64,000 nucleotides of DNA from Nelumbo lutea. Lineage: Eukaryota > Streptophyta > Magnoliopsida > Proteales > Nelumbonaceae. The first letter of the stretch is position 1. Each line of letters starts with the position of its first letter. The stretch lies in assembly GCA_022828595.1 (NCBI GenBank), contig JAKGHH010000002.1, positions 75,240,383 through 75,304,382 on the forward strand, in the 5' to 3' direction. Both the position numbers and the translations under genes were made by a program. The notes below the pieces were generated by a model. The model was given only the letters and a program-made list of their open reading frames with translations. It did no database searches and was not told where the DNA came from. Positions 38,201-43,250 of this stretch are shown here, in pieces.

Positions 38201-40246
38201 CTAACTCTCATGTTTGAGACAAGAAATTGGCAACTTGAAAAAGGAGAGAATTTAGTGGTAATACTCCATGGGAAATTGGCAACTTGAGAAAGGAGAGAAT
38301 TTATGAGCAAGTAGGTAATACTCCAAACTGAGAACCACTTATTCACAAAATGCTAATAAATTTACCTTTAATGTAATGGTACCAACAAAGCCAGCTTTGA
38401 CGGTAACAGGGAGTCTTAGTGAATTTAGTGCCTCTGCTTTTAACTTCAAGTCTCTAAGTACAACATCACCTTCAAGGAAAGGAAAACAAAAATTAGCCAG
38501 ACATTTTTTGAGCAGTGTAACTACAAGTCGGTACAATACTCCACATGAAAACAGCCAAATAATCAAGTTGTGAAATAACTCCAAGTAAAAATTACTAGTT
38601 AACAATATTAGAACAATGGAACATTTTACCACCACTTATGGGAGAAAAAAATAACAATTAATAGATTTGGGCCATTTTAAAACCTATAGCATCAGAAGCA
38701 TTACCAGTCATGTGCGCACTACTACAATCACACCATCTTCATTTGTAAACACTCCCTCAAATCCTAAAGTTACAGAGCCGTCCAACGAGCTTACATCAAA
38801 GTTCAGTTTTATTCTTTTATGCGAGGGGGTTTGCATTCCAAAAACAAAATAACCATGTATTTCACAATTGAAGACTTTGCCACTTCTCCCCAAGGCTTCT
38901 AATGGGGGAACTGGGACTGAATAGAAGCCACATCTTTTTAGGCTGCCTCATGAAACTGGGACAGAACAGGCTAACCACTTCTTCAAAAGGCTTCTAACTG
39001 AATTTGTTTTTCAGGTGTAGAGAGTGATAAAATGCAAAGCTTGTGAATTGGGGAAATCTATTCCTTTATATAATACTTGAAATACAAAAGTTCATTTCCA
39101 AGTTCTGAGCTTAAACAATAAAAACAGATTCATTCCCCACACAACACAATGTCATACACATCAAATACCATATACTAACATTTTCATGAGAAAAGAAACA
39201 CAGAAAGAGCAAAGGTAAGATAAATAGAAGATATTAAACCTGAAGCATCCAGTATAGTTGAGGATATGAAAAAGTACGGGACAATAAAAATGGTTCATCA
39301 CTTAGATTGCACAGAAGCTGAACTACACTCAAAGACAAGTTAATAAGGTACTAACAATGTTCAGGATTTTCGCAGCATAATGTCATAGAGGTTCAAGAAG
39401 TTCAGTAAATGTAATACTTCAGAAACAAACCTTTCCACACACTGATTCTTAGAGCCTCTGCTGAGAGCCCATGAACATATTCACCAAGATATTGTCGAAG
39501 CAGGTGCAAAGCCTACAAACCATATAATTCTCTATCAATTAATGAAATGCAAATAAAGAAAATGTGAGCAACTTCCCTAGCTTCATTACCAAAATTCCAA
39601 AAATGGAATTAGTTCAGCTTGCAGAAAAACAACCCAAAACAAGTACTAAAAACTTATGTCTATTGTATAAACACTTTTTTTTATAAGTAACCATGAAGTT
39701 ATTCAGTCGTTATAAACATAATATACAATCAATTACATAGGAGTGTTCTTAAGAATCAGGGGTGTCTGACTCCAACATAAACATACATCCATGCAAAACT
39801 AAATAAAAGGGTTTCACTGGGTAGTGAGGGACAAATGACAAAGATAATTAGGTGAGTTTGAATAAAGCACAGGCGGTTGACCATAAATTCAAAAAGGAGC
39901 AGAGTTAATTTAGTTGCTAATGGGGAAAAACCTTAGTTAAGCATTCTTTTCTTTATTATTATAACTGGATGAATTAATTAAATTTAAACCAAAGAGATAC
40001 AAGAATTAAGGAGGGAGAGATAAACTCTCTTAACTCTCCCAAACCAGAATCACAGCATTACATCAGAACCCAAAATATATTTAGTTAAGCATTCAATTGG
40101 CAACTCAAATAGATTTAGAGCCCAAACCAATCCAAGCAAGCAATGCTTAAGGCCTCTATAACTAAATTGAGAATTAATTGGATCAAGATGTTCATCGTTA
40201 TATAAAGAACAATGGAAACAAGGATCCTTACGTGCGCCTCAAACAT
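9749..40246 (-). CDS. VPS13: VPS13-family bridge-like lipid-transfer protein, N-terminal 25 exons (partial)
   Basis: Twenty-five exons splice in frame to 1,013 codons. Family knowledge: VPS13 proteins carry bulk lipid along a hydrophobic groove at organelle contact sites and are about 3,000-4,500 aa long. Residues 1-115 are the Chorein_N head (MFEAH, ALHLLRQYLGEYVHGLSAEA, DLKLKAEALNSLRLPV, GFVGTITLKVPWKSLGKEPV). Residues 130-600 continue the chorein/VPS13 region (SWLGSLIATIIGNLKISISN, HIRYEDSISNPGHPFSSGVT, DSDSLPW). Residues about 842-943 form an inserted PH domain (NYVAEWQPCYLVLSGFYLYV, conserved Trp in ATWLKGLIQA), the layout of plant VPS13M1/M2 (AT4G17140, AT1G48090). The start is the family's invariant MFEAH. 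All 24 introns have GT..AG ends. Seven introns exceed 2 kb and hold transposons. No exon after 25 is present, so the gene continues off the left edge across an intron of at least 9.7 kb, or is truncated. The reading frame shows no disabling mutation. Confidence 0.95.
9963..10103 (-). CDS. VPS13: VPS13 exon 24 (residues 944-990)
   Basis: It encodes APPSVDVLGESNDGAFELGE then NPRTADLVINGVLLETKLLI. 47 codons, phase 0; acceptor TTTTCAG, donor GTGTAG. Confidence 0.94.
10183..10281 (-). CDS. VPS13: VPS13 exon 23 (residues 911-943), PH domain end
   Basis: It encodes ALESSNTMIIKLRDDEEKAT then WLKGLIQATYRAS; the Trp lies in the C-terminal PH helix. 33 codons, phase 0; acceptor TTTTCAG, donor GTACTA. 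Confidence 0.94.
11099..11195 (-). CDS. VPS13: VPS13 exon 22 (residues 878-910), PH domain middle
   Basis: It encodes MAGQQVSEVPPSSIGGSPFS then IAVCSRGIDIQK. Acceptor ATTGCAG, donor GTAAGC. It is separated from exon 21 by a 4.47-kb LINE-filled intron that splits the PH domain. Confidence 0.93.
11477..11965 (-). pseudogene. L1-type LINE RNase H 3' end
   Basis: Minus-strand RNase H remnants: GNPGPEVIKRGG, then GVGDSLKVELMALLQGVRLA (about 11840-11790) and ANGVVDSLEKQGANRHQLFW (about 11640-11590). A 3' UTR follows, ending in a poly(A) run seen as T(14) at about 11477-11490. It is a second LINE 3' end next to the one at 11981-13925. Both lie in the VPS13 intron between exons 21 and 22, in the gene's orientation. 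Confidence 0.8.
11981..13925 (-). pseudogene. L1-type LINE ORF2, 5'-truncated (RT thumb, zf-RVT, RNase H)
   Basis: The minus strand reads LTYLGLP (about 13920), LASWKRNYISLGGRITLL, then LLWKWLWRWPLERVRLWHEV, FWEDIWVGDVPLKTLFPSLF, and the zf-RVT segment LQKRRPFLCISPNWCILC..CYHLL. It continues with IMWRCARAALIWTIWEERNA and the RNase H start KLNFDGSGLGNP, LIVEGDSKVVISWLQ. Frameshifts and stops separate the pieces. It ends in an AATAAA signal (about 12003) and an A-rich tail at about 11977-11990. It sits within the 4.47-kb intron that splits the VPS13 PH domain. Confidence 0.92.
14186..14231. repeat. (CT)n microsatellite
   Basis: About 23 uninterrupted CT dinucleotides within the VPS13 intron between exons 21 and 22. 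The rest of 13930-15660 is AT-rich intron; 14560-15010 has repeated GGTTTGG/GGTTGGTT motifs with no recognised gene. Confidence 0.97.
15205..15250. repeat. (GA)n microsatellite
   Basis: An AG/GA run with one GGG interruption, in the same VPS13 intron about 1 kb from the (CT)n tract. The two are complementary and could pair in the transcript. Confidence 0.95.
15667..15776 (-). CDS. VPS13: VPS13 exon 21 (residues 842-878), PH domain first half
   Basis: It encodes GIGNYVAEWQPCYLVLSGFY then LYVLESEASQNYQRCS, the first strands of a PH domain (W..CY.VL....LYVL pattern). Acceptor GATATAG, donor GTATCC; phase 2. Confidence 0.95.
15864..16091 (-). CDS. VPS13: VPS13 exon 20 (residues 766-841)
   Basis: It encodes IKVPHPRYPSTRVSIQVPNL, GIHFSPDRYGRVQQLLNLF and PWNPADLSTEAKILVWR. 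The acceptor TTTGAAG directly precedes ATT AAA GTC. 76 codons, phase 0; donor GTGTGT. It ends just before the PH domain. Confidence 0.95.
16198..16419 (-). CDS. VPS13: VPS13 exon 19 (residues 692-765)
   Basis: It encodes EGQCDEQRQSLYSRFYINGK, DIAAFFMDCSSDKKN and EDVDCFYSLVERCGMTVIID. 74 codons, phase 0; acceptor TTTCAG, donor GTAGGT. Confidence 0.95.
16497..16617 (-). CDS. VPS13: VPS13 exon 18 (residues 651-691)
   Basis: It encodes FALDIDIDAPKVRIPIQTCA then SSECNGQFLLDFGHFTLHTK, the start of the next VPS13 repeat. Acceptor TCCCAG, donor GTAAGT. Confidence 0.95.
17336..17659 (-). pseudogene. LINE ORF1-like acidic fragment
   Basis: Minus-strand ORF of 107 aa, very acidic (NVSEEGDEAEEEGVELDRVR), with VGKKLGLLVLGGEK near its end. 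The 'VGKxLGLxxL' segment also occurs at about 4280 and 36010, so this is a dispersed repeat family. I infer LINE ORF1 origin from its company with L1 debris. It lies in the VPS13 intron between exons 17 and 18. Confidence 0.45.
18438..18510. mobile_element. hAT-like MITE end (GCCTAGGCGCC family)
   Basis: The sequence CGCCTAGGTGCCTGGGCGCC..CCTAGGCGCCTTGAAAACTATG matches the terminal region of the common plant MITE type that begins CATAGTTTTCAAGG. A fuller relative with both CATAGTT ends is at 28155-28628. The other end is not found here. It abuts copia integrase sequence. Confidence 0.5.
18497..18960 (+). pseudogene. copia integrase C-terminal fragment
   Basis: Plus-strand blocks LLKAYGILSQRSFPGTKQQN, then GVTKRNNCHLLEMTPTLL, FWADVVITTVYLISHLPS and KLSVQATMCVSLGY match the copia integrase (GILHQRSCPGTPQQNGVAERKNRHLLE, FWGDAVLTAVYLINRLPS). 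It includes the Glu-containing catalytic neighbourhood (QQNGV..). A MITE interrupts it at 18961. Confidence 0.9.
18961..19166. mobile_element. 206-bp foldback MITE, probably Mutator-like
   Basis: It begins GGGTAAAGGACTTAAACATA and ends with the inverted form (..TATTTAGGTCTTTTACCC). The arms of about 75 bp are near-complementary (CCCTGAGTTTT / AAAACTCAGGG). Flanks are ATTTTTCTTT (18951-18960) and TTTTTTCTTT (19167-19176), a 9/10-bp target duplication as expected for Mutator-like transposition. It sits inside copia sequence within a VPS13 intron. The T-rich flanks make the duplication less certain. Confidence 0.75.
19480..19775 (+). pseudogene. RTE-type LINE reverse transcriptase fragment
   Basis: Degenerate plus-strand blocks: ELKRMKKGKALEHDGIPI (with frame slips), MSDE.RKNTMVPISKAKGNIQ. 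These correspond to the RTE consensus MKxGKAxGPDxIPxE and MPDEWRxSTLVPIYKNKGDIQ. It is from the same clade as the fragment at 2763-3215 but an adjacent, more N-terminal part of RT. Confidence 0.7.
20341..20625 (+). pseudogene. copia reverse transcriptase fragment
   Basis: The plus strand reads VRSVTKGYTQTNGIDYREAS, then LLSLASFYSCPLYQLDVKNM, FLSGDFHEEVCMDI and a stop. This is the RT N-terminus of copia (KARLVAKGYTQxYGIDYxETF..QLDVKNAFLHGDLxEEVYM). It lies downstream of the copia integrase piece at 18497, in the right order and strand, so both may be one decayed element carrying the MITE and RTE pieces. Confidence 0.88.
20827..20894 (-). CDS. VPS13: VPS13 exon 17 (residues 629-651)
   Basis: It encodes MKIEEVTRRAQEQFQMVLEE then QS, a helix, ending in phase 2 within an Arg codon. 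Acceptor GAACAG, donor GTTATC. The intron that follows is 4.2 kb and TE-rich. Confidence 0.93.
20994..21089 (-). CDS. VPS13: VPS13 exon 16 (residues 597-628)
   Basis: It encodes VLMESCNRFLEFIKRSSAIS then PTVALETATALQ. 32 codons, phase 0; acceptor TATATAG, donor GTAAAA. Confidence 0.94.
21823..21950. mobile_element. MITE remnant with GCCTAGG motifs
   Basis: Contains AAGGCAACTGCG.., CACCTAGACAGGAGCC and GGCATTTAGGCTAGGTGCCC, inverted short motifs like those in the CATAGTT MITEs. Degenerate and without clear ends. It lies in the VPS13 intron between exons 15 and 16. Confidence 0.35.
22056..22169 (-). CDS. VPS13: VPS13 exon 15 (residues 559-596)
   Basis: It encodes SVSSEHKVNALAASFVYSPV then GENVDWQLSATIAPCHVT. 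38 codons, phase 0; acceptor ATTGCAG, donor GTGATC. Confidence 0.95.
22254..22605 (-). CDS. VPS13: VPS13 exon 14 (residues 441-558)
   Basis: This is the longest exon (352 nt). It encodes a Ser-rich linker (WCTSSSDISSGSSSEVPKLM) and then the domain LTKEEWQTINNLLSYQPDED, NMLQFLVNVSIGQAATRIIS and DVSLRFYGLSAPEGSLLQ. Donor GTTTGC; returns to phase 0. Confidence 0.95.
22758..22850 (-). CDS. VPS13: VPS13 exon 13 (residues 410-441)
   Basis: It encodes RLLAHAKVESVKSKEANNQR then SQSNRSWFSFGW, a basic linker ending in the SWFSFGW motif. Acceptor CTTCAG, donor GTTTGT. Confidence 0.92.
23002..23160 (-). CDS. VPS13: VPS13 exon 12 (residues 357-410)
   Basis: It encodes YRFSWDRIQHLCRLRRHYIQ then LYAGSLQQLSNYDCSETRKI. 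Acceptor TATTTCAG, donor GTATAA. The YRFSW and LCRLRRHYI blocks are conserved in the family. Confidence 0.95.
23820..24500. repeat. degenerate tandem array with about 205-bp higher-order unit
   Basis: The motif (A)CAGTGGGTA..GCCCACTAATNAGAG recurs about every 60-100 bp. Two longer units, 23973-24141 and 24177-24349, share the order AC(C)AGGAGG.., CCAATNATNA(A/G)ATCATT(G/A)AATTCTGTTTTT, GA(C/T)AGTGGATG, then GGAATTTGTTTTGTCC. No coding potential. It occupies much of the VPS13 intron between exons 11 and 12. Confidence 0.75.
24729..24810. repeat. short direct repeat GAAACAAAAGAGGATATGCATC
   Basis: The word AAACAAAAGAGGATATGCAT occurs at about 24732 and 24791, 59 bp apart, inside the VPS13 intron between exons 11 and 12. 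It may be a slippage duplication. Nothing else is recognised in 24360-25500 apart from AT-rich DNA. Confidence 0.8.
25502..25659 (-). CDS. VPS13: VPS13 exon 11 (residues 305-357)
   Basis: It encodes AQYHDVIKLMEVFSRYRTRV then NPHVWWRYAAQAGLQQKKM, including the 'P..WWRYA' block diagnostic of VPS13 N-termini. Donor GTAAGA; ends in phase 2. Confidence 0.96.
25769..25969 (-). CDS. VPS13: VPS13 exon 10 (residues 238-304)
   Basis: It encodes IFEDGINEPLPGRSVVSPWS, NRKYLVSPINGILKYHRLGN and the strand SLVLCDVSLTITE, typical of the VPS13 beta-groove. 67 codons; donor GTTATG. Confidence 0.95.
26090..26191 (-). CDS. VPS13: VPS13 exon 9 (residues 204-237)
   Basis: It encodes SVQLERLAVYHDSDSLPWKM then DKKWVDLSPKEWVE. 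34 codons, phase 0; acceptor TGTTTTAG, donor GTTTGT. Confidence 0.95.
27165..27431 (-). mobile_element. copia 3' LTR
   Basis: The minus strand starts TGTTAGTGTCAGC directly after the polypurine tract CTTGAGGGGGAA (about 27443-27432). It shares ATACTTAAGTAGGGGCAT and a TTTCCTTCTTTTC stretch with the LTR at 2524-2733. The far end is uncertain (about 27165). Confidence 0.75.
27432..28141 (-). pseudogene. copia RT end and RNase H fragment
   Basis: Minus-strand blocks in order: YEDPRRYRRLVGKLNYLIIT, WPDISFVVSMVSQFMQNPRV, AEYRAMTYTTCALVWLRNLL, MQLYCDNQAAVHI, RTKHIEVDCHFVREKVLNGV, then DLFTKGLSRGRVDYICNKLG. The RNase H acidic positions (AEYRAM Glu, CDNQAA Asp) are present. Frameshifts occur near 27650 and 27800. 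Followed by the polypurine tract and LTR, it is a 5'-truncated copia in the VPS13 intron between exons 8 and 9, in the gene's orientation. Confidence 0.92.
28155..28628. mobile_element. hAT-like MITE with CATAGTT ends
   Basis: It starts CATAGTTGTCAATGC and ends GCCCTGAAAACTATG; the inverted ends match at most of 14 positions (CATAGTT(G/T)TCA). Inside the ends are CCTAGGCAACAAG and its rough inverse CTTGTTGCCCAGG. 474 bp, non-coding. No clean 8-bp target duplication is visible, so the boundaries are approximate. Confidence 0.6.
29011..29128 (-). CDS. VPS13: VPS13 exon 8 (residues 164-203)
   Basis: It encodes SNPGHPFSSGVTLAKLAAVT then TDDHGNETFDTSGALDKLRK. Acceptor TTTACAG. The donor GTCAAT is a weak match to consensus but is the only one that keeps frame with exon 9. 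Confidence 0.93.
29271..29374 (-). CDS. VPS13: VPS13 exon 7 (residues 130-164)
   Basis: It encodes SAGGNSWLGSLIATIIGNLK then ISISNVHIRYEDSI, the most conserved VPS13 N-terminal block. Acceptor TGTACAG, donor GTTACT; ends in phase 2. Confidence 0.95.
29600..29790. repeat. GAGGC-rich repeat
   Basis: Dense GGCGT/GAGGC/GCCTC motifs (GTGGGAGGCGTACAGC, GCACGCCTCC, GAGGCATATGCCTCAGG) make several small hairpins, one a near-perfect GAGGCATATGCCTC palindrome. It resembles MITE 'gcctaggc' families but lacks clear ends. It lies in the VPS13 intron between exons 6 and 7. Confidence 0.45.
29860..31262 (-). pseudogene. LINE ORF1-like fragment, Glu-rich
   Basis: The minus strand is strongly purine-rich and encodes broken acidic protein: EAIRYVKEAFRKKGLIDTVV, LNCDNSTR, GEEEVKGVMAEDRGRK (30251-30508) and KEVTEEETGDVEGF (about 31200). 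The pattern of a conserved head and a long acidic linker resembles plant L1 ORF1, but no DUF4283 core or zinc knuckle is certain. The C/T-rich plus-strand ORFs over it are shadows. Confidence 0.4.
31262..31460 (+). pseudogene. LINE RNase H C-terminus and 3' UTR
   Basis: The plus strand reads WVKRTVNAFADALEKQGVVK then DQLYWAIL and a stop, the terminal RNase H helix of plant L1 LINEs (R.AN.VADALAK.G). A short 3' UTR ending about 31455 follows. It is antisense to VPS13. Confidence 0.75.
31914..31955 (-). CDS. VPS13: VPS13 exon 6 (residues 116-129)
   Basis: It encodes EAELATLEAKARSK, continuing the helix of exon 5. At 14 codons, confidence depends on the perfect frame and the acceptor TGTGCAG; the donor is GTGGAA. 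It is isolated between two TE-filled introns. Confidence 0.88.
32350..34030 (+). pseudogene. L1-type LINE ORF2 fragment (RT thumb and zf-RVT)
   Basis: Plus-strand blocks: LVEGIETSLAGWKRNYISLG, RRITLIKSTLANLPVYFMSN, then DRLWQKVMSSIHGLPRNGW, LFISCRFACCIWEW and CARAAIVWTVWEERNLRTL. A second part of a zf-RVT segment (about 33640-33790) suggests duplication or two overlapping copies. A (TA)10 tract lies at about 32687-32707. Many frameshifts. It is antisense to VPS13 in the intron between exons 5 and 6. Confidence 0.88.
34350..34417. repeat. 43-bp tandem duplication with TGACTTAAGTCA palindrome
   Basis: GAAAACCCAGATGACTTAAG then TCAAC occurs at 34350 and 34393. Each copy contains the perfect 12-bp palindrome TGACTTAAGTCA. 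It is in the VPS13 intron between exons 5 and 6. Confidence 0.9.
34971..35018 (-). CDS. VPS13: VPS13 exon 5 (residues 100-115)
   Basis: It encodes AEDREKLFEAKLKQIE, a short amphipathic helix. 16 codons, phase 0; acceptor TCTGTAG, donor GTGCAG. Confidence 0.93.
35128..35223 (-). CDS. VPS13: VPS13 exon 4 (residues 68-99)
   Basis: It encodes VPWKSLGKEPVIVLIDRVFV then LACPVPDGWTLK, the strand-rich end of Chorein_N. 32 codons, phase 0 at both ends; acceptor CTGTAG, donor GTAGGG. Confidence 0.95.
35401..35487 (-). mobile_element. 87-bp 5'-truncated RTE LINE 3' end with target duplication
   Basis: The minus strand carries TGTACCCAACCCCATATAGT then TGGGATAAGGCTTGGGTGATGATGATA. 'GTTGGGATAAGGCTT' plus a short trinucleotide tail is the typical 3' terminus of plant RTE elements. 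Flanks are AATGAAAATCCCCA (35387-35400) and AATGAAAATCCCTA (35488-35501), 13 of 14 identical. It is a dead-on-arrival insertion in the VPS13 intron between exons 3 and 4. Confidence 0.8.
35700..37200 (-). pseudogene. LINE ORF1-like fragment
   Basis: Minus-strand pieces: ISKQGGISEKLFSSSIRDLG (about 37070), SEGPRKTGSSSNLNVVHITK (about 36380), LDGSNQEKLFNPDLLDKTVR (about 36150), then VEVGKSLGLFFLRGRML (about 36010). The last motif also occurs at about 4280 and 17440. It lies in the VPS13 intron between exons 3 and 4. The plus strand is correspondingly C/T-rich with spurious ORFs. Confidence 0.45.
37205..37800. repeat. AT-rich repeat with TTTAAGCTCGATTT motifs
   Basis: TTAAGCTCGATTT occurs near 37291 and 37324, with related GCTTGAGCTTGATT at 37231 and AAGCTCAACCAGG/GAGCTTCATA at the far side (about 37710-37745). 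The head-and-tail distribution suggests a degraded MITE of about 550 bp; ends not defined. No gene seen. Confidence 0.4.
38223..38311. repeat. 49-bp tandem duplication
   Basis: GAAATTGGCAACTTGA(A/G)AAA then GGAGAGAATTTA occurs at 38223 and 38272, followed in both by GGTAATACTCC. It lies 55 bp from VPS13 exon 3 in the upstream-numbered intron between exons 3 and 4. Confidence 0.88.
38366..38469 (-). CDS. VPS13: VPS13 exon 3 (residues 33-67)
   Basis: It encodes GDVVLRDLKLKAEALNSLRL then PVTVKAGFVGTITLK. Acceptor CTTGAAG, donor GTAAAT. It restores phase 0 after exon 2. Confidence 0.95.
39431..39512 (-). CDS. VPS13: VPS13 exon 2 (residues 6-33)
   Basis: It encodes ALHLLRQYLGEYVHGLSAEA then LRISVWK, the Chorein_N core. 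Acceptor TTTGTAG, donor GTTTGT. It ends one base into a Gly codon. Confidence 0.93.
40232..40246 (-). CDS. VPS13: VPS13 exon 1 (residues 1-5)
   Basis: This 15-nt coding exon is ATG TTT GAG GCG CAC, reading MFEAH, followed by the donor GTAAGG at 40231. MFEAH is the conserved start of plant VPS13 proteins. It ends in phase 0. Confidence 0.92.
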
Positions 40247-40760
40247 GGTGACGGACCAAATCGATCCTCATGTGCTGCAAACGAACCGAGCTTCTCTTAC
40301 GATCGTTGTCCGGATCGGTGATCGACAGCGAAGAACTGCAGTTGAAAGAATTTTTTCTTCGACCAGTCCGATACGTGAGGAAACCCAACGCGCGATAAAC
40401 CTAAATAGCCGGACGGTTGGAAGAAATGAGTGTCCGGAAAGCAAAAAAAATCATGGAGAAGAAAAAATGGGGTTGATCTTTATAACCAGGTGTCTGATGA
40501 GTTCGCTTTCGCTATCCCTCCACCTAGCGTATGCTGCTGCACCCAAACAGTATACACGTCGCCAAGCTCAAATACGCACTAATAATTACAAACATCCAGC
40601 GGAAAAATAAGGGTCAGCTTGGCTCGTGGGCAGAACAATATCAGAATTGGAATTGGATCCACTATTCTTCTGTTCAATCAGTAACCCGAATTGGATTCCC
40701 ATTGTTGTTGTTTGGTTCATTGGGAGCTCGAATTAGAACCGACAGAAACTTATCAATTTT
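40247..40760 (-). promoter_or_regulatory. VPS13: VPS13 promoter and 5' UTR region
   Basis: Upstream of the VPS13 ATG, the minus strand has TATAAAG at 40484-40478, about 230 nt before the start codon, followed by a GC- and CpG-richer leader with TC-rich stretches (TCTTCTCC, TTTCCTCACG). This is the only CpG-rich non-coding island in the first 41 kb. The TATA placement is inferred, not measured. Confidence 0.5.
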
Positions 40761-41385
40761 AAATTAGTTTATTTATTATTTTATTAATATTTTATGAATA
40801 TATAATTATTATGTCAATAGTACTTTGTTATTAGTATTTATAATTATTTATTATTAATTTGTGAATATTTTATTAGTATATAATTATTATATTATTATAT
40901 TAATAATATTTTTATTATTATATTGTATTAATAATTTATTATTTTATTATATTTTACTGCTATTTTCTTATTAATTTCTATTATTCTTGATTATTATTTT
41001 AAAAACAATTTATTATTATTAAATAACTAATACGTTAGTATTTTTATATTACATTCATTATATTATATTAATATTTTATTTCTACTTTACTATTGTCATT
41101 TCATAAATATTATTTTCACTTTTATAATTACTTTGTTACTATTATTTTATTGGTATCTAATAATTAATAAATAATGTTTATGCATGTCTTATTAATATGT
41201 CATTATATCATTCTACTTTAATAATATTTTTATTATTGTATTTTATTGATAATTTATTATTTTCTTATTAGCTTAATAATATTCTACTACTTTTGTTTAT
41301 TATTTTAAAATTAATTTATTATTATTTAATAAATAATATGTTAGTATCTTATTATTATGTTAATTAAAAACATAACTTAGCAATA
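40760..41385. repeat. ATT-rich low-complexity region
   Basis: About 620 bp made almost entirely of TTATTA/TTATTATTT/AATAAT words. No coding potential. It separates the VPS13 promoter from the gypsy element. Confidence 0.9.
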
Positions 41386-41432
41386 CTAAAAAACATTGCA
41401 AGCTAAACTACCAGTGGTTTTTATATAGCACT

Positions 41433-41793
41433 TGTTCATGCCAAATACGCAACTGAGGGCAACAACGTAATTTTAAGTGCCCGAGGCCAATGAGTCCAAC
41501 TTGCTAAGAGAAAGAAGATGTTAGAGGCCCCGAGAGTTACCCCAGGGGCGTAGACTATGACAGTCAAGTTAGTCGAGAGCTGAAAGAGTCAAACCAGCAA
41601 GAGAGAAAACTTATACCTTAAGTTTATGTGTTACCTTAATGTGCGAACCCCTTTTATGGCCGGAGTTGCCTTAAAAGATGGGCAATTGAGATTAAGCGGC
41701 GGCGGTTGGCAGTAATTGATGATGGATGGCCATGATGCATCCAGTAGACGCCACATGTCAAGATCCACAAGTCGGCCACATATCCCTACAACA
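41433..41793 (-). mobile_element. gypsy 3' LTR (361 bp)
   Basis: On the minus strand it starts TGTTGTAGGGATATGTGG directly after the purine tract GAGTGGGGGGCAAG (41807-41794) and ends TTTGGCATGAACA. It aligns in the same orientation with 49810-50127 (shared GAGTCCAAC, GTTA(C/T)C(C/T)(C/T)AGGGGC, AACCCCTTTTAT, TTGATGATGGA, ATGCATCCAG). The two LTRs are well diverged, so the insertion is old. Confidence 0.78.
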
Positions 41794-41859
41794 CTTGCCC
41801 CCCACTCGATTGGCGAGTTGTGTTGAGGCCTTGGCTTTGGCTAAAGAGAGTATGGTAGA

Positions 41860-43250
41860 TTCACGTAGAAGTATCGACCTCGGATGCGGAGCTCTTCTCA
41901 ACAATTGTATGACGAGCATAGGCTACTTGCATGCATTGCTTATGCCCCATATGAACATTGATGTCATTTGTCGTATGTCCATACACAAGACAAGCGTCAG
42001 GGTTGACTGAATGAGGCCATGCATGAAATGGCACGGGGGAGGGGGGGTGTGTCCTTGAGCCAGAGTTGACAAGCAAATCGGCCCTATCTCTTGGCATAGT
42101 TTCAATTCCTAAGGTCAGTGCCACGTGGAGCCCATCTATTCGAGCTATCAGGTTGGTCAATCCATAGCCGTTAGATCTATCGAATATGGACCGTACATTT
42201 TCCTTTAAATAAGGAGGCTGGTTGAGCGAGACTTCACCATTTGCTCGAAACCTTTAGTATTGGAGCTATTGAAGACACGTCGACTTTCCACAACCAATTC
42301 CTTATATTTCCTTTTGCTAACATCTTTAGGTAAATAACATTTGTCTTTGACATGTCAACCTTGGATTTTGATTGTGAAGCTTATAACCTTCCCGACTGGA
42401 GTACTCCCGTCACCACTCCTATGAACGATGGGAGTGACAATAGTAACTGCGATAGTTCTTCTCGGACGTACAACATCTAGGTATTGAGGGAGAGGGTCAG
42501 GTCTCGTAGGGCCGAGCGCGACCAACAAAGTACAAATTCTGCCAATGAGAGTACTAATTTCATGTGACTGAGGGCCAACACCGCCGGATATGTTCTTGCC
42601 CTTCTTGAAGTGATGGATGTAGAACAAGTGGAGGAACGGGCCGAGGCTAAGTGTCGAGGCGTAACATAGGGGTGTTATCCCAGCTCTGAACTAGACAGCA
42701 TTCTCGACAAGGAGCATGTTAGGACTTTGGCCGAGAAGTACAACATTCCACGGACTGTAGGACAAGTGTCCCCTACATTGGTGATAGGTCGTGGCTCGCC
42801 CCTGAAGGGGAGGTGTACGTCCACAAGCATTACCTTCACTTTGGATTGTGGTTTCCCCTATACCCCATAATTTATAAGATTTTGAGCCACTATAAGCTCA
42901 CCCTTAGCCAATTTGCTCACAGTGTCATTAGAACAATAGTGGTTGCATTAGTGACTAACGACCCATCTCCGGGATGTATCTGTGACTAAACATATTTCAG
43001 AGTTTGTTTACATTGAGGAGCATCTCGACAAGGAAGGCTTATGGTATTTCCACAGCCGACGGGAAAAGGTGGTGGACAACCTGTCATCTGTACATAATTG
43101 GAAGAAGAAATTCTTCTTTGTTAGTTGCCCCCAAGGCTGGTCATTTCAATCTAATCGGGAAAGCCCAGATACGTTGGCCGAGTGGGTCATTGCAAGTTGA
43201 TGGAGGATTTTGGAGTGCCATTGACATTAGTTACACTTTTATGCCAACTT
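41860..43250 (+). pseudogene. gypsy accessory ORF, antisense copy (Transposase_28-like) with leader
   Basis: The plus strand has a leader (41860-42350) and a broken ORF from ATG at 42352: MSTLDFDCEAYNLPDWS, then VYVHKHYLHFGLWFPLYP, HISEFVYIEEHLDKEGLWYF, NWKKKFFFVSCPQGWSFQSN, DTLAEWV. The HxHYxHFGLxFPLxP..HYxLxxxQ pattern is that of the plant 'putative gypsy type transposon' domain PF04195, known as an extra ORF in some Tat-lineage elements. It is antisense to the element's gag and an inverted copy of 46060-48095. Several stops (for example after TYNI). Confidence 0.6.

Noticed and set aside
40212..40610. 132-aa plus-strand ORF opposite the VPS13 start
   Set aside because: Antisense to the VPS13 5' UTR and first exon; low resemblance to any protein.
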